Positions 1 to 7,665 of a DNA stretch of 52,287 nt are shown piece after piece. The position numbers and the translations under genes are program-made. Numbering within the stretch: position 1 is the first letter of the stretch; each line of letters opens with the position of its first letter. The stretch comes from UBA6168 sp964573725. GTDB taxonomy: Bacteria; Bacteroidota; Bacteroidia; Chitinophagales; Saprospiraceae. Location: contig CAZNLJ010000035.1 in NCBI GenBank assembly GCA_964573725.1, positions 1-52,287 on the forward strand, given 5' to 3'. Below the pieces are notes generated by a model. That model saw nothing but the letters and a program-made list of their open reading frames with translations. It ran no database searches and had not been told where the DNA came from.

Positions 1-56
1 GTAGCCTTATGAAAAAATATTGTTCATCCAAATTTCTGACCTGCGAAAGGTCAGTA

Positions 57-323
57 ATTAATTGCAAAACATTGACTTTCTGTTGTTCTTGGCCATCAAA
101 CTCGCTGATGTGCTGCACCCCGCACTAAAAAGGGCGCGGGGCTGCGACCCGCGCCCAAGAAATTTTTAGGACGGCCGGCTGCGCACCCAAGCGCGCAGCC
201 GGCCGTCCTGTCCAAAAGGCGGGAAGCGCAACAAAGCCCCTTTGGTTATGAGTAGCATACGTTTTTATACAATCATGCAACCTTGCAACCAAAATATGCG
301 ATTTGGTTTTTAAGGTGCGAAAG
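57..323 (-). repeat. Dispersed hairpin-rich repeat, copy A
   Basis: This copy reads on the minus strand from CTTTCGCACC (323-314) to an AT-rich TTAATTA end near 57. It matches copies at 17497-17694 and 52172-52287. Against the right-end copy I count about 105 of 116 aligned positions identical by hand. It contains two perfect hairpins: a 17-bp stem (168-184 with 193-209, 8-base loop) and a 9-bp stem (132-140 with 148-156, 7-base loop). A further 7-bp hairpin lies just outside (36-42 with 48-54). No transposase or convincing reading frame is present. A non-autonomous mobile element or a structured RNA are both possible; the boundaries are my estimate. Confidence 0.8.
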
Positions 324-635
324 ATGAGGTGTAAGGGCAGGGCGGCGGCACCTATCCCGTCCACAATCCCTTCCGGCGAAAGGCCGGATATCCCGTCACC
401 TACCACATCCCGCCTTCCGTCGAGGATCCGATTCCTGTCAAATGCCGCCCATCCAGGCCGTCCCAACGATCGAAGCAAAGGCTATCTACCTGCCACCAGG
501 CACCGGCCAGGGAAGCGGGGAACGCGGCCGGTCCGGCCATTCCGGCGGGCCGCACAACAAGCGGGGCAGCGACCGGCGACCGGTTGGTCCTCCTGTGCGG
601 CTGTTTGGTTGTTGTCCGTGAGAAAAGTGAAGGCG
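324..635. other. Non-coding stretch, nothing recognised
   Basis: This stretch lies between repeat copy A and the 3' end of the cytosine deaminase gene. Open frames cross it on both strands, but their translations are rich in Arg, Pro and Gly and resemble no family. I see no terminator, RNA gene or regulatory motif. Confidence 0.5.
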
Positions 636-1076
636 TCATTCCTCCCCGATATCCTCGTTCCAATCCTCCGGATGTTCCCGGATGAACGCTTGCATCAGGT
701 CGACACAATCTTGGCTGTCCAGCACTTCCACCACGACGCCGTGGCTGCGGAGCAATGCTTCCGACCCCATGAACGTCCGGTTCTCCCCGATGACGACCTT
801 GGGAATGCCGTATAGCAGGATGGCACCCGTGCACATCGGACAAGGGGAAAGGGTGGTGTACAATACAGCCCGGCGGTACACGGCGGCCGGCTGGCGGCCG
901 GCGTTTTCCAACGCATCCATTTCGCCATGCAGGACCACACTGCCCTGCTGGATCCGTCGGTTATGGCCTTTGCCGAGGATTCGGCCGTCGCATACCAGGA
1001 CGCTGCCGATGGGGATACCCCCTTCCGCCAGGCTTTTCCGGGCCTGGTCCACCGCTTCCTTAAAAAATGGATCCAT
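636..1076 (-). CDS. Cytosine deaminase, yeast FCY1 type
   Basis: This 146-residue protein belongs to the cytidine/deoxycytidylate deaminase fold and most resembles the small fungal cytosine deaminase, which converts cytosine to uracil and ammonia for pyrimidine salvage. The zinc site is complete: HGE at residues 50-52 (His ligand, Glu proton shuttle) and SPCPMC at 77-82 with both Cys ligands. The family resemblance extends to the C-terminus, which ends in EDWNEDIGEE, like the closing segment of the fungal enzyme. The start is set at MDPFF because the upstream frame is low-complexity and the fold begins there. It is probably the last gene of a minus-strand group, 56 bases after the DinB-like gene. 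Guanine or another base deaminase remains possible. Activity on cytosine is inferred from overall similarity. Confidence 0.85.
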   Translation of the reverse strand: MDPFFKEAVDQARKSLAEGGIPIGSVLVCDGRILGKGHNRRIQQGSVVLHGEMDALENAGRQPAAVYRRAVLYTTLSPCPMCTGAILLYGIPKVVIGENRTFMGSEALLRSHGVVVEVLDSQDCVDLMQAFIREHPEDWNEDIGEE

Positions 1077-1132
1077 AGGGCTGTCATGTTTTATCCGATC
1101 CGCCCGCCGCCGAGCGCGGGCCGGTCCAGGCA

Positions 1133-1654
1133 TTACCAAACCCCGGCATAAGACAAATATCCGTCCGGGTGATGTGCGGCCAAAAAGCCGTATCTCAGTC
1201 GCGTCAGCTGCCGCAGGTGCAGGTAATCGTGGGCCAGCCAGGCGGAAAGAAACTGCGCCGCCGATATCGGTCCCAACCGGGGGTGGCAGTGGATGTTCCC
1301 CCAAGCCGCATCCGCCCGGGCTTCCAACCAGGCGATGGAAATATCCCGTTCCTGCAGGAATTCATCCAACACCTGGTCGTAGGCCTGTTCCTGATACCTG
1401 CGCAGACGGACCCAGGCCGTAGGGTCGATCGGCGGCAGTGGCACGGATGGATCTTCCAGGACCAGCCGGGTCCGCATCCGGAAATCTTCCCGTTCCTCGT
1501 CCAACAGATGGCACAGGACCTCCAACAGGGACCATTCGTCCGCCTTTGGTTTCCAGGTTCGGGCCTGCTCCGGAACGCCCCGGAGCATCGTCTCGAAGAT
1601 TGCCTTGTTCCGCCGGAGTTCGACGGCCAATTCGGTTGGATTCATTCCTGTCAT
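1133..1654 (-). CDS. DinB-like family protein, putative metal-binding
   Basis: The protein has 173 residues and the length and pattern of the DinB/YfiT four-helix-bundle superfamily. Three histidines sit where this family binds a divalent metal: His49 in VLCHLLDEE, and His142 and His146 in HDYLHLRQL. Characterised relatives include bacillithiol and mycothiol S-transferases and damage-induced proteins of unknown function, so the substrate cannot be named. The ATG overlaps the stop codon of the upstream gene as TGATG, which suggests translational coupling and fixes the start. A TTG one codon earlier is less likely. Confidence 0.8.
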   Translation of the reverse strand: MTGMNPTELAVELRRNKAIFETMLRGVPEQARTWKPKADEWSLLEVLCHLLDEEREDFRMRTRLVLEDPSVPLPPIDPTAWVRLRRYQEQAYDQVLDEFLQERDISIAWLEARADAAWGNIHCHPRLGPISAAQFLSAWLAHDYLHLRQLTRLRYGFLAAHHPDGYLSYAGVW

Positions 1655-2076
1655 CAATTACGTCGGGCCGATCGACCCCGACCTGCCACCTGCGGGTCGA
1701 GCAACTTGCGTCCGGACTGGGTCCGCCAGCCGGCCCGGCTCCGGTACGGAACCCAGTATATCTTCAGGTCCGCTTGGCCGGGCCACTGGACGAAGTATAT
1801 CTTCTTGTCCGCCCGAAAGACGCTGTCGGTAAAAAACCAGCACCCGTTGTTACCATCCACCTCCGAAGCATAAACGGCCCGGTAGACACAAAGGTCGGCC
1901 TGGCTTTCGTACGCCGTCACATAAACCCGGAGGTCGGCGGCGGACGGGTACGGCACCTCGAATACTATCTGCGCGTCGGTGGCGGCAGGTATGCCGAGCC
2001 ATCCCAAAAAGCAAAGCGCCGTCACCGGGTGGGCAAGCTTACGCAAGCAGGACGAGGGTCTTGGTCTTTTTTCCAT
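1654..2076 (-). CDS. Secreted short-repeat protein (DUF6150-like)
   Basis: The protein has 140 residues and an N-terminal signal peptide (hydrophobic about residues 15-32, cleavage probably after ATDAQ near 36). The mature part is built from about five copies of a 12-14 residue unit of the form (S/Q)AD(L/K)(K/R)(I/V)Y followed by an aromatic or basic strand: SAADLRVYV, SQADLCVYR, FRADKKIYF, GQADLKIYW. One divergent unit, DGNNGCWFF, breaks the series. I recognise this pattern from a Bacteroidota family of unknown function, DUF6150 in memory. The C-terminal 25 residues are basic and unrelated to the repeat. It is translationally coupled to the DinB-like gene. Its role is unknown; location is probably the periplasm or surface. 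Confidence 0.7.
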   Translation of the reverse strand: MEKRPRPSSCLRKLAHPVTALCFLGWLGIPAATDAQIVFEVPYPSAADLRVYVTAYESQADLCVYRAVYASEVDGNNGCWFFTDSVFRADKKIYFVQWPGQADLKIYWVPYRSRAGWRTQSGRKLLDPQVAGRGRSARRN

Positions 2077-2148
2077 CAAGCAAAAGGGATTGGTGTCCAA
2101 GTCCGGAGGACAAGGGGATTGTCCGGCCGACCTTGTCATACCGATAGG

Positions 2149-2499
2149 TCAGTCGTCCCCGACATATCGGCCCAAGGCACGTTCCACCCGGACCAGCATC
2201 CAGACGACCCCCAGCACGAGCAGGATGATTCCCCCGGTTGCACCGTGCGCTCCGTCGGGTGCGAGCCATAGCCCAGCGATGCCGGCCAGTACCAGGAAGC
2301 TGCCGACCCGCATCATCTCCCGGGCGGAAAAGTGCTGGGCGAAATCCCAATGCGCCTGGCTCCGCATCGAGCGGGCGGTCCGATACCCATACAGACCGTT
2401 TATCCGTCGCGGCGGGAAGCGGGCCTGCAGGGCACCGGCCAGCAGGAAGATGCCTCCGGTCAGTCCGCTGACCAGAAAAAAGGGGTTTTGCAGGAACAT
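2149..2499 (-). CDS. SdpI-like integral membrane protein
   Basis: The protein has 116 residues and three predicted membrane helices at about 7-25, 65-82 and 87-104. Between the first two lies the conserved SdpI/YhfL segment, here INGLYGYRTARS followed by a Trp-containing helix (WDFAQ). SdpI in Bacillus is an immunity protein and sensor for the SDP toxin. Most relatives in other phyla are uncharacterised, and no toxin gene is seen here. The start was chosen at MFLQNPFF because the upstream frame is Arg- and Ser-rich and non-membrane. It sits between the hydrolase and the short-repeat protein with gaps of 85 and 72 bases and may be co-transcribed with both. Confidence 0.8.
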   Translation of the reverse strand: MFLQNPFFLVSGLTGGIFLLAGALQARFPPRRINGLYGYRTARSMRSQAHWDFAQHFSAREMMRVGSFLVLAGIAGLWLAPDGAHGATGGIILLVLGVVWMLVRVERALGRYVGDD

Positions 2500-2584
2500 G
2501 TTTTCATATTGACAAGCCGAAGGGGACCGATGGACTATCCGGCGGTTGAAACGGGTAGCGGCGGAAATGGCCGGACCGCCGCTT

Positions 2585-3421
2585 TCACTTCCGGCCCGAT
2601 GTCGGCTTGAGGTTCCGAATGCGTTCGATTTCCCGGAGCAGGAGCGGGAATGCCGGCTCCGCCATGTCGTGCGAATACCCGTCGAGCTCATAGTGTCGGA
2701 TATCCGGATGGCCGGCCACTTTCATCATCCGCAGGAGATAGGCATTTTCCTCGTACCTGCCGAGCAGCTCCAGTTCGCGGTCGCCGGTAATCAACAACAT
2801 GGGCGGCGCATCAGGCCGTACATGGTACAGCGGCGCCAGGTCGTCCACCACCGGCCGGGTGCCGGGTATCCCTCTTTCTTCCCGGATTGTGAAATGGGTA
2901 ATGGCGTGCCCACTGAAAGGGATCAGTCCGGCGATGCGGTCGGCATCCACCTGGTGGCGGGCCAGCCAATGTTTGTCGAGCCCCACCATGCTGGTCAGAT
3001 AACCGCCGGCCGAATAACCGGAGACAAACACTTGCTCCGGATCGCCACCGTATGTCGAAATGTGGCGGAATACCCACGCCACGGCGGCGGCGGCATCCTC
3101 TACGTAGGCCGGCGCCGGCGCCCTCGGAGAGAATCGGTAGTTGACGGCGACGACGGCGATACCTTTCTCCCGCAAGGCGACCGGTATCTGCTTGTTGCCT
3201 GCCGTCAACCCGCCCCCATGGAACCAAACCACCGTGGCGAATCCTTCGGTTTCGGCCGGATAGTAGAGGTCCAGCAGGCAACGCTCCCCGATGTACGGAT
3301 CGGCCTGCCGCGCCGCTTCCGGATAGTAGGGCAGGTCCTCGGATAACGTATATCGCACGGCTTGTGCCCCGAGCCATCCGGGCAAACAAGCCAGGCACAA
3401 AAGGAACCATCTGTTTTTCAT
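2585..3421 (-). CDS. Secreted alpha/beta hydrolase (esterase family)
   Basis: The protein has 278 residues with a signal peptide (MKNRWF..., cleavage after about residue 20). The alpha/beta-hydrolase machinery is intact: oxyanion HGGG at 68-71, nucleophile Ser137 in GYSAGG, acid Asp214 in ITGDRE and base His251 in GYSHDM. The short lid and HGGG motif resemble BD-FAE/hormone-sensitive-lipase-like esterases, which hydrolyse small esters such as deacylated sugar or feruloyl groups. The substrate is not determinable. The start is fixed by the signal peptide. It is the first gene of the five-gene minus-strand group. Its upstream region carries a small hairpin (CCCGC-TTC-GCGGG near 3531) and two copies of TTGCTTACAAG. 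Confidence 0.85.
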   Translation of the reverse strand: MKNRWFLLCLACLPGWLGAQAVRYTLSEDLPYYPEAARQADPYIGERCLLDLYYPAETEGFATVVWFHGGGLTAGNKQIPVALREKGIAVVAVNYRFSPRAPAPAYVEDAAAAVAWVFRHISTYGGDPEQVFVSGYSAGGYLTSMVGLDKHWLARHQVDADRIAGLIPFSGHAITHFTIREERGIPGTRPVVDDLAPLYHVRPDAPPMLLITGDRELELLGRYEENAYLLRMMKVAGHPDIRHYELDGYSHDMAEPAFPLLLREIERIRNLKPTSGRK

Positions 3422-3708
3422 CGTCTTCCGTTTGTTTGTCCCGCCCCTTCCGGTATGGCATCCGCCGGAAATGGATGCTTGCCGGGGCAATGCCAAGTTG
3501 CTTACAAGATAAGGCTTTTTTATTACCGCTACCCGCTTCGCGGGAAGGGGGGCCACGAATTGGAAGAATTCAACGAAGTCGTGGCTTTCTTACCGATTTA
3601 TTTGAAGAGCGGGAAAAGGGGATTGCTTACAAGGGATGAAAGGTTCCTTTCGCCCTGCGGTGCGGGGATGGAAGGGGCCGGGATGGAAGGGAACGTTTGA
3701 CGGGCAGG

Positions 3709-5013
3709 TCAATTCTTGACAAAGCGTTCCCGGAAGACGAGCTTGCCCAGGCCGTCCGTCAGTTGCAGGAAGTAGGTTCCGGCAGGAAGGGCTCCGACCG
3801 GCAGGGAGGGCCGAAGGACCGACTGCCGCAGGAGCATCCGTCCCTGGACATCATAGACCGCGGCGACGGGTGCTTCCGTTCCGGTCGGTAGGAAAAAGGA
3901 GAGTTCCTCCCGGACAGGATTGGGATAGAGGAGGGCGATGTTCGGGGACAGGTCGGGGAAAGTGATCTGAACAACCGGGGAAAAATCATGCGCACCGTCG
4001 AAATCCACCTGCTGGAGGCGGTAATAATTGGTGCCGGACAGGGGCTGGCGGTCGATGAACAGGTAGTCCTGCGGCAGCGCGGTGGTGCCTTTGCCGGGGA
4101 CGGTGCCGACAGGCGTCCAGGTGCGCAGGTCTCCGGTTCTTTGTACGACAAAATGGTCATTGTCCACTTCCCCGCCGGTCGACCAGCGGAGGGTCGCAGC
4201 GGAAGCGCTTTTTTCCGCCGTGAATGAAGTCAAGCTGACAGGCAGGGGCGCCCCCACCGTATAGGTATAGTTGGCCCCCGTGTTGTTGTTGAGGTTGATG
4301 GTGTACAAATCCGCGTCCCCGCCGCTGATGGAAGCGACATCCCCGGCGGTGAATACATAATACGTGACGGTTGTGTTTTGGTCGTAGGCGGGAATGGATG
4401 CCGAATAGGTGGTGCCGCTGCCGGTCATCTTGACCACGGTGGAGTTTGCGAAGCCGTCGATGGTGTATCGAAGATAGGCCGCTTGTCCCGTGGCGAACGC
4501 ACCGGACAGCTCGGCCGTGATGGTGGCGCCGAGGCCTTGGGGCACATCGGCCGGATCGCGGCTGACCGAATTGACGGATTGGACGTCTCCCTGGATTTCG
4601 GCAAAAACAAAAGTGCCGGTAGGGTCCGTACCCGCATTCAAGGTCTTGAAGACGTAGTTGTAGGCGGTGCTCGGCACATTGATGAACATCGCGCCGGCAG
4701 TCGTGCAATTGGTGTTTAGTTGGTACTTGACGCCGTGGTAGATTTGGTCGTTCATACTAAGCGTCGTGGTGAGTTGCTTGGTGGTACCGCTCCAGTCCAC
4801 GCCGAAACGTAAATATTGGTCGCCGGTACCACTCGCTTGGGTGGACACCACCCAGGTGCCGGAAATACCTGCCCCCAGATATTTGAAGTTCCCGGAACCT
4901 GTCGGACAGGATCCGCCTCCCCAACCAGTGCTGAAACCAGGTCCTACAATCGCATTTTGTCCGAAGTGCAGCAGTGGAAAAGTCAGTATTACCAAAACCA
5001 GCCGGGCTTTCAT
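3709..5013 (-). CDS. T9SS type A secreted protein
   Basis: The protein has 434 residues. A signal peptide (MKARLVLVIL..., ending near FGQ at 19) is followed by a Gly/Ser/Thr-rich beta domain (about 20-150), a second beta-sandwich (about 155-265), and a domain starting PLPVSLTSFTAEK that commonly precedes T9SS sorting domains. The last 75 residues are a type A sorting domain: LLYPNPV near the start, VYDVQGR in the middle and GTYFLQL before the basic end. Such domains route proteins through the outer membrane to the surface. No enzymatic motif is visible. An ATG nine codons upstream is an alternative start; the chosen one begins a cleaner signal peptide. Confidence 0.88.
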   Translation of the reverse strand: MKARLVLVILTFPLLHFGQNAIVGPGFSTGWGGGSCPTGSGNFKYLGAGISGTWVVSTQASGTGDQYLRFGVDWSGTTKQLTTTLSMNDQIYHGVKYQLNTNCTTAGAMFINVPSTAYNYVFKTLNAGTDPTGTFVFAEIQGDVQSVNSVSRDPADVPQGLGATITAELSGAFATGQAAYLRYTIDGFANSTVVKMTGSGTTYSASIPAYDQNTTVTYYVFTAGDVASISGGDADLYTINLNNNTGANYTYTVGAPLPVSLTSFTAEKSASAATLRWSTGGEVDNDHFVVQRTGDLRTWTPVGTVPGKGTTALPQDYLFIDRQPLSGTNYYRLQQVDFDGAHDFSPVVQITFPDLSPNIALLYPNPVREELSFFLPTGTEAPVAAVYDVQGRMLLRQSVLRPSLPVGALPAGTYFLQLTDGLGKLVFRERFVKN

Positions 5014-5242
5014 AATCTTGTTTTTCGAATAGCTTGTCATCCCCGCACGGAGATCGACGGTGCGGGCTTTGCTTCAGCACAGGATAAAGTCGATTCAAAA
5101 CAAAGCAAATATGGTAATTGTTCTGAAAAAAGGTATTAGGACGGGATTAAAATTTTGACAAGCGCCAAAAAGAAGATATAATTGGCCGGTCCGGCCGGCA
5201 GTTTGGGATATCCCAATTTGCGGGGGCAAGTAAGAACGGAAT

Positions 5243-6172
5243 ATGGAAAAAGCGGAAACCCTGGAGGAATTTTACCGACGCCAGCGGCGGTGCATGCCGG
5301 CCGGTCTCCGGCCCGACGCCGGCCATTTCAACCTGTTCCGGCTCGAACCCCTGGTGGCGGGGATGCCGGTTGTCGTTCCTTATCGGCGTCGGGATTTCTT
5401 CAAGGTATTGTTGGTGAAAGGGCACAGCAAGGTTTGGTATGCGGATCGGGTTACGGAAGTGAAGCGGCAGGCGCTGACCTTCTCCAACCCGTTCATTCCA
5501 TACCAATGGGAGCACCTGGATCAAGTCCGGGAAGGGTGCTATTGTATCTTCGACCGGTATTTTTTCCATCAGTACGGCCAAATGACCCGATATGCCGTTT
5601 TCCAGCCGCAAGGACAGCATGTTTTCGAATTGAGTGATGCGGAATTCGCCACGGTTCAGGAGATTTTCGAAAGGATGTTCGGGGAACTGGCATCCGATTA
5701 CATCCACAAGTACGATGTGTTGCGCAACCACGTGTCGGAGTTGTTGCACTATGCGATGAAGCGGCAGCCGGCGACCGTTTCCGAAAAACGGCCCGAGCAG
5801 GCTGCCCAACGTATTTGCCAACTTTTTCTGGAATTGTTGGAGCGGCAGTTTCCCATCGGGGAAGGTCATCCCCGGATCGGCCTGCGGGGGGCGTCCGATT
5901 TTGCCGCGCAGCTCAACATCCATACCAACCACTTGAACCGGGCGGTCCGCAGCGTGACCGGACAGACCACCAGCCGGCTCATCGCCGGCCGTGTGCTGCA
6001 GGAAGCGAAAGCCTTGCTTATCCACAGCCGGATGAATATTTCGGAAATCGCATTCGCCCTCGGATTTTCGGAGGCGACCCACTTCAATCACTTTTTCCGG
6101 AAAGGAACGGGCACCAGTCCCGGCAGCTTCCGACAGGGAGGCGATATCGATTCCGGTACCGGGCGGACATAG
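5243..6172 (+). CDS. AraC-family transcriptional regulator
   Basis: The protein has 309 residues. The N-terminal part (about 1-170) looks like a cupin-type sensor domain typical of AraC regulators. The C-terminal part (about 195-300) is the double helix-turn-helix, with the second helix pair and signature ISEIAFALGFSEATHFNHFF. It is transcribed away from the adjacent T9SS gene, separated by 229 bases, which makes that gene or the AraC gene itself possible targets. It is single-gene, with the convergent glycosidase gene ending 64 bases downstream. The ligand is unknown. Confidence 0.92.
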   Translation: MEKAETLEEFYRRQRRCMPAGLRPDAGHFNLFRLEPLVAGMPVVVPYRRRDFFKVLLVKGHSKVWYADRVTEVKRQALTFSNPFIPYQWEHLDQVREGCYCIFDRYFFHQYGQMTRYAVFQPQGQHVFELSDAEFATVQEIFERMFGELASDYIHKYDVLRNHVSELLHYAMKRQPATVSEKRPEQAAQRICQLFLELLERQFPIGEGHPRIGLRGASDFAAQLNIHTNHLNRAVRSVTGQTTSRLIAGRVLQEAKALLIHSRMNISEIAFALGFSEATHFNHFFRKGTGTSPGSFRQGGDIDSGTGRT

Positions 6173-6236
6173 TTTTGCAGGCGGGCGGGGCAAGCGATAC
6201 CCGGCGTAGGCGAGGATGGGTTGTCGCTGATGTCCA

Positions 6237-7283
6237 CTACCCCTTCCTTTTCAAGAAAATGGCCGCGATGATGGGCCGGTCCGTACCGTCCGAGCTGTCC
6301 ACCAGCCGGGTGCCGGCCACCATCAACCCCGTGCTGCCGCCGCCGTCGAGGTTCATGGCGTCCGTGGCGCCCATGTCCTTGAGCAGGTTCGCCAGGGCGG
6401 GGAGTGGGATGCCCTTGTTACCGGGAGCTTGGACGGCCACCAGGAGGAGGAGGCCGTCCGCCGTGAATCCGATGGCGGAGCGGGGTCTGCTGGCCGAGGG
6501 GACGGCGGAGCCGGTGATGAGCTCTGCTTCGGCGGAGAGGACGACTGCCCCGTCGCGAAGCAGCATGGGGGAGCCGCCGACCGCTTGTCGGATATCCCAT
6601 AGGAAGCCGCCGGCCGGAAAATCGGCTCCCGGCCGGTCGAGGGGTGCCGTCCCTTCCTGGTTGGGTGCCGGCGCAGGATAAGCGTAGGTCGAATCGGTAT
6701 CCGGCGGCGTGTAGGTCCAATAGGCGGCCGGCTTGCCGGCCGCATCCGTGCCGATGGCCGCCCTGGTCGGAAAATAGGGGGTGGCCGATCCCTGGTAGGT
6801 GCGGGTGACCTCCTGGACATTGGGAGATATCAATTGGTTGTCGCGGACGACAAGTCCGAAGTTGCGGTTGGGGCTGCCGAAGAAGGTGGCATTGATGCAA
6901 GCCAGTTTGTCGCCCGGTTCGTCCGACCAAAACTGTCCCAATGGTTTCCGGACCGGGCTTGTCTGAACGAACCAATCCGCATCGGCGGCCGTCGGGTCGA
7001 AGACGACCGCCCAAGCCGTGTAGCCCGCCCCATTGTCCGGACGTTCGTATACTGCCGCCCAATCCGGAAGCTTTTCCTGCAAGGTATCGATGGCTGTCCA
7101 GGTGCTGTCCAACAAGAAGGTCAGGCCGACCGGGAGGACGGTATCCACCGCGACCAGGGTGTCGGTTACCGACAGGGTGTCTACCGGATGCAGGGGAAAC
7201 ACTTCCGCCCGGTCTTCCTTCCGGCAAGCCAGGCAGAGGGGAAGGAAAGCGAACAGGATCGGCAGTCGTCGACGTGTGGTCAT
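6237..7283 (-). CDS. Phosphodiester glycosidase family lipoprotein
   Basis: The protein has 348 residues. The N-terminus is a lipoprotein signal with the lipobox LCLAC (Cys20), so it is probably membrane-anchored. The C-terminal domain carries the family signature MNLDGGGSTGLMV (from about residue 310), seen in phosphodiester alpha-N-acetylglucosaminidase (NAGPA) and bacterial DUF2233/YcdC-like proteins. Earlier blocks CINATFF and GGSPMLLRDG also fit the family. Bacterial relatives remove or hydrolyse sugar-phosphodiester groups; the substrate here is unknown. The start is fixed by the lipoprotein signal. A minus-strand terminator and tRNA-Cys lie just upstream, so the gene is probably transcribed on its own. 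Confidence 0.87.
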   Translation of the reverse strand: MTTRRRLPILFAFLPLCLACRKEDRAEVFPLHPVDTLSVTDTLVAVDTVLPVGLTFLLDSTWTAIDTLQEKLPDWAAVYERPDNGAGYTAWAVVFDPTAADADWFVQTSPVRKPLGQFWSDEPGDKLACINATFFGSPNRNFGLVVRDNQLISPNVQEVTRTYQGSATPYFPTRAAIGTDAAGKPAAYWTYTPPDTDSTYAYPAPAPNQEGTAPLDRPGADFPAGGFLWDIRQAVGGSPMLLRDGAVVLSAEAELITGSAVPSASRPRSAIGFTADGLLLLVAVQAPGNKGIPLPALANLLKDMGATDAMNLDGGGSTGLMVAGTRLVDSSDGTDRPIIAAIFLKRKG

Positions 7284-7296
7284 CCTGGAAGTGGAT

Positions 7297-7327
7297 AAAA
7301 AAAAGGCCCGGCGGGTGCCGGGCCTTT
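7297..7327 (-). terminator. Rho-independent terminator after tRNA-Cys
   Basis: A perfect 11-bp stem (AAAGGCCCGGC, 7302-7312, pairing with 7317-7327) has a 4-base loop. On the minus strand it is followed by eight T (A run 7297-7304 on the plus strand). It lies 104 bases downstream of the tRNA-Cys gene and just before the glycosidase start, so it separates the two transcripts. Confidence 0.88.
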
Positions 7328-7430
7328 GTTGGAATTTGAGAACCATTGGAAAGGTTGAATTTTTCCGGTACGGAGGGGAGCGATTCCCGTCCTTGTTCCG
7401 GCATTACAACCACCGTGGTCCTTAATCGGG

Positions 7431-7501
7431 AGGTCGGTAGCGGAGTCGAACCGCTGTACGAGGTTTTGCAGACCTCTGCCTAGCCACTCGGCCAACCGAC
7501 C
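7431..7501 (-). tRNA. tRNA-Cys (anticodon GCA)
   Basis: The minus strand folds as a 71-base cloverleaf. The acceptor stem is GGTCGGT with ACCGACC, and the discriminator base is T, as usual for tRNA-Cys. The D arm contains GGCCGAGTGGCTAGGC. The anticodon stem is AGGT/ACCT around the loop CTGCAAA, giving anticodon GCA. The T arm is GCGG-TTCGACT-CCGC. The CCA end is not encoded. Confidence 0.95.
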
Positions 7502-7587
7502 TTTTTGGAAATCCGGCGGCGCTGTTGCCATCGGAAACATGGCCGCCCCCTGTATCGAATCTAAACGGAGGATTCGGGGAGCAGTTG

Positions 7588-7595
7588 CAAATCTA
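7588..7595 (-). promoter_or_regulatory. Possible -7 element for tRNA-Cys
   Basis: The minus strand reads TAGATTTG, an exact match to the Bacteroidota -7 consensus TAnnTTTG, about 87 bases before the tRNA 5' end. TTTG occurs upstream but with a 16-base spacer rather than 19, so the assignment is tentative. Confidence 0.4.
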
Positions 7596-7665
7596 AGTAG
7601 TTTTTTCAAAACAAACCGGCCGGCCGGACAAATGTCCGTATTTTTTCAACCGTTGGTCAGGGTCT

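Noticed and set aside
42..323. TGCGAAAG at 42-49 and 316-323 as an 8-base target-site duplication around repeat copy A
   Set aside because: The copy at 316-323 is part of the conserved start CTTTCGCACC found in all three repeats, so it belongs to the element and not to the target.
303..815. A 170-codon plus-strand frame over the repeat flank and cytosine deaminase 3' end
   Set aside because: It shows no conserved pattern and overlaps the well-supported deaminase on the other strand.
7616..7627. Palindromic GGCC runs (also 12749-12760 and 51576-51591) as a REP-like family
   Set aside because: They are short, simple-sequence and expected in a GC-rich genome that uses CGG and GCC codons often. 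They share no flanking sequence.
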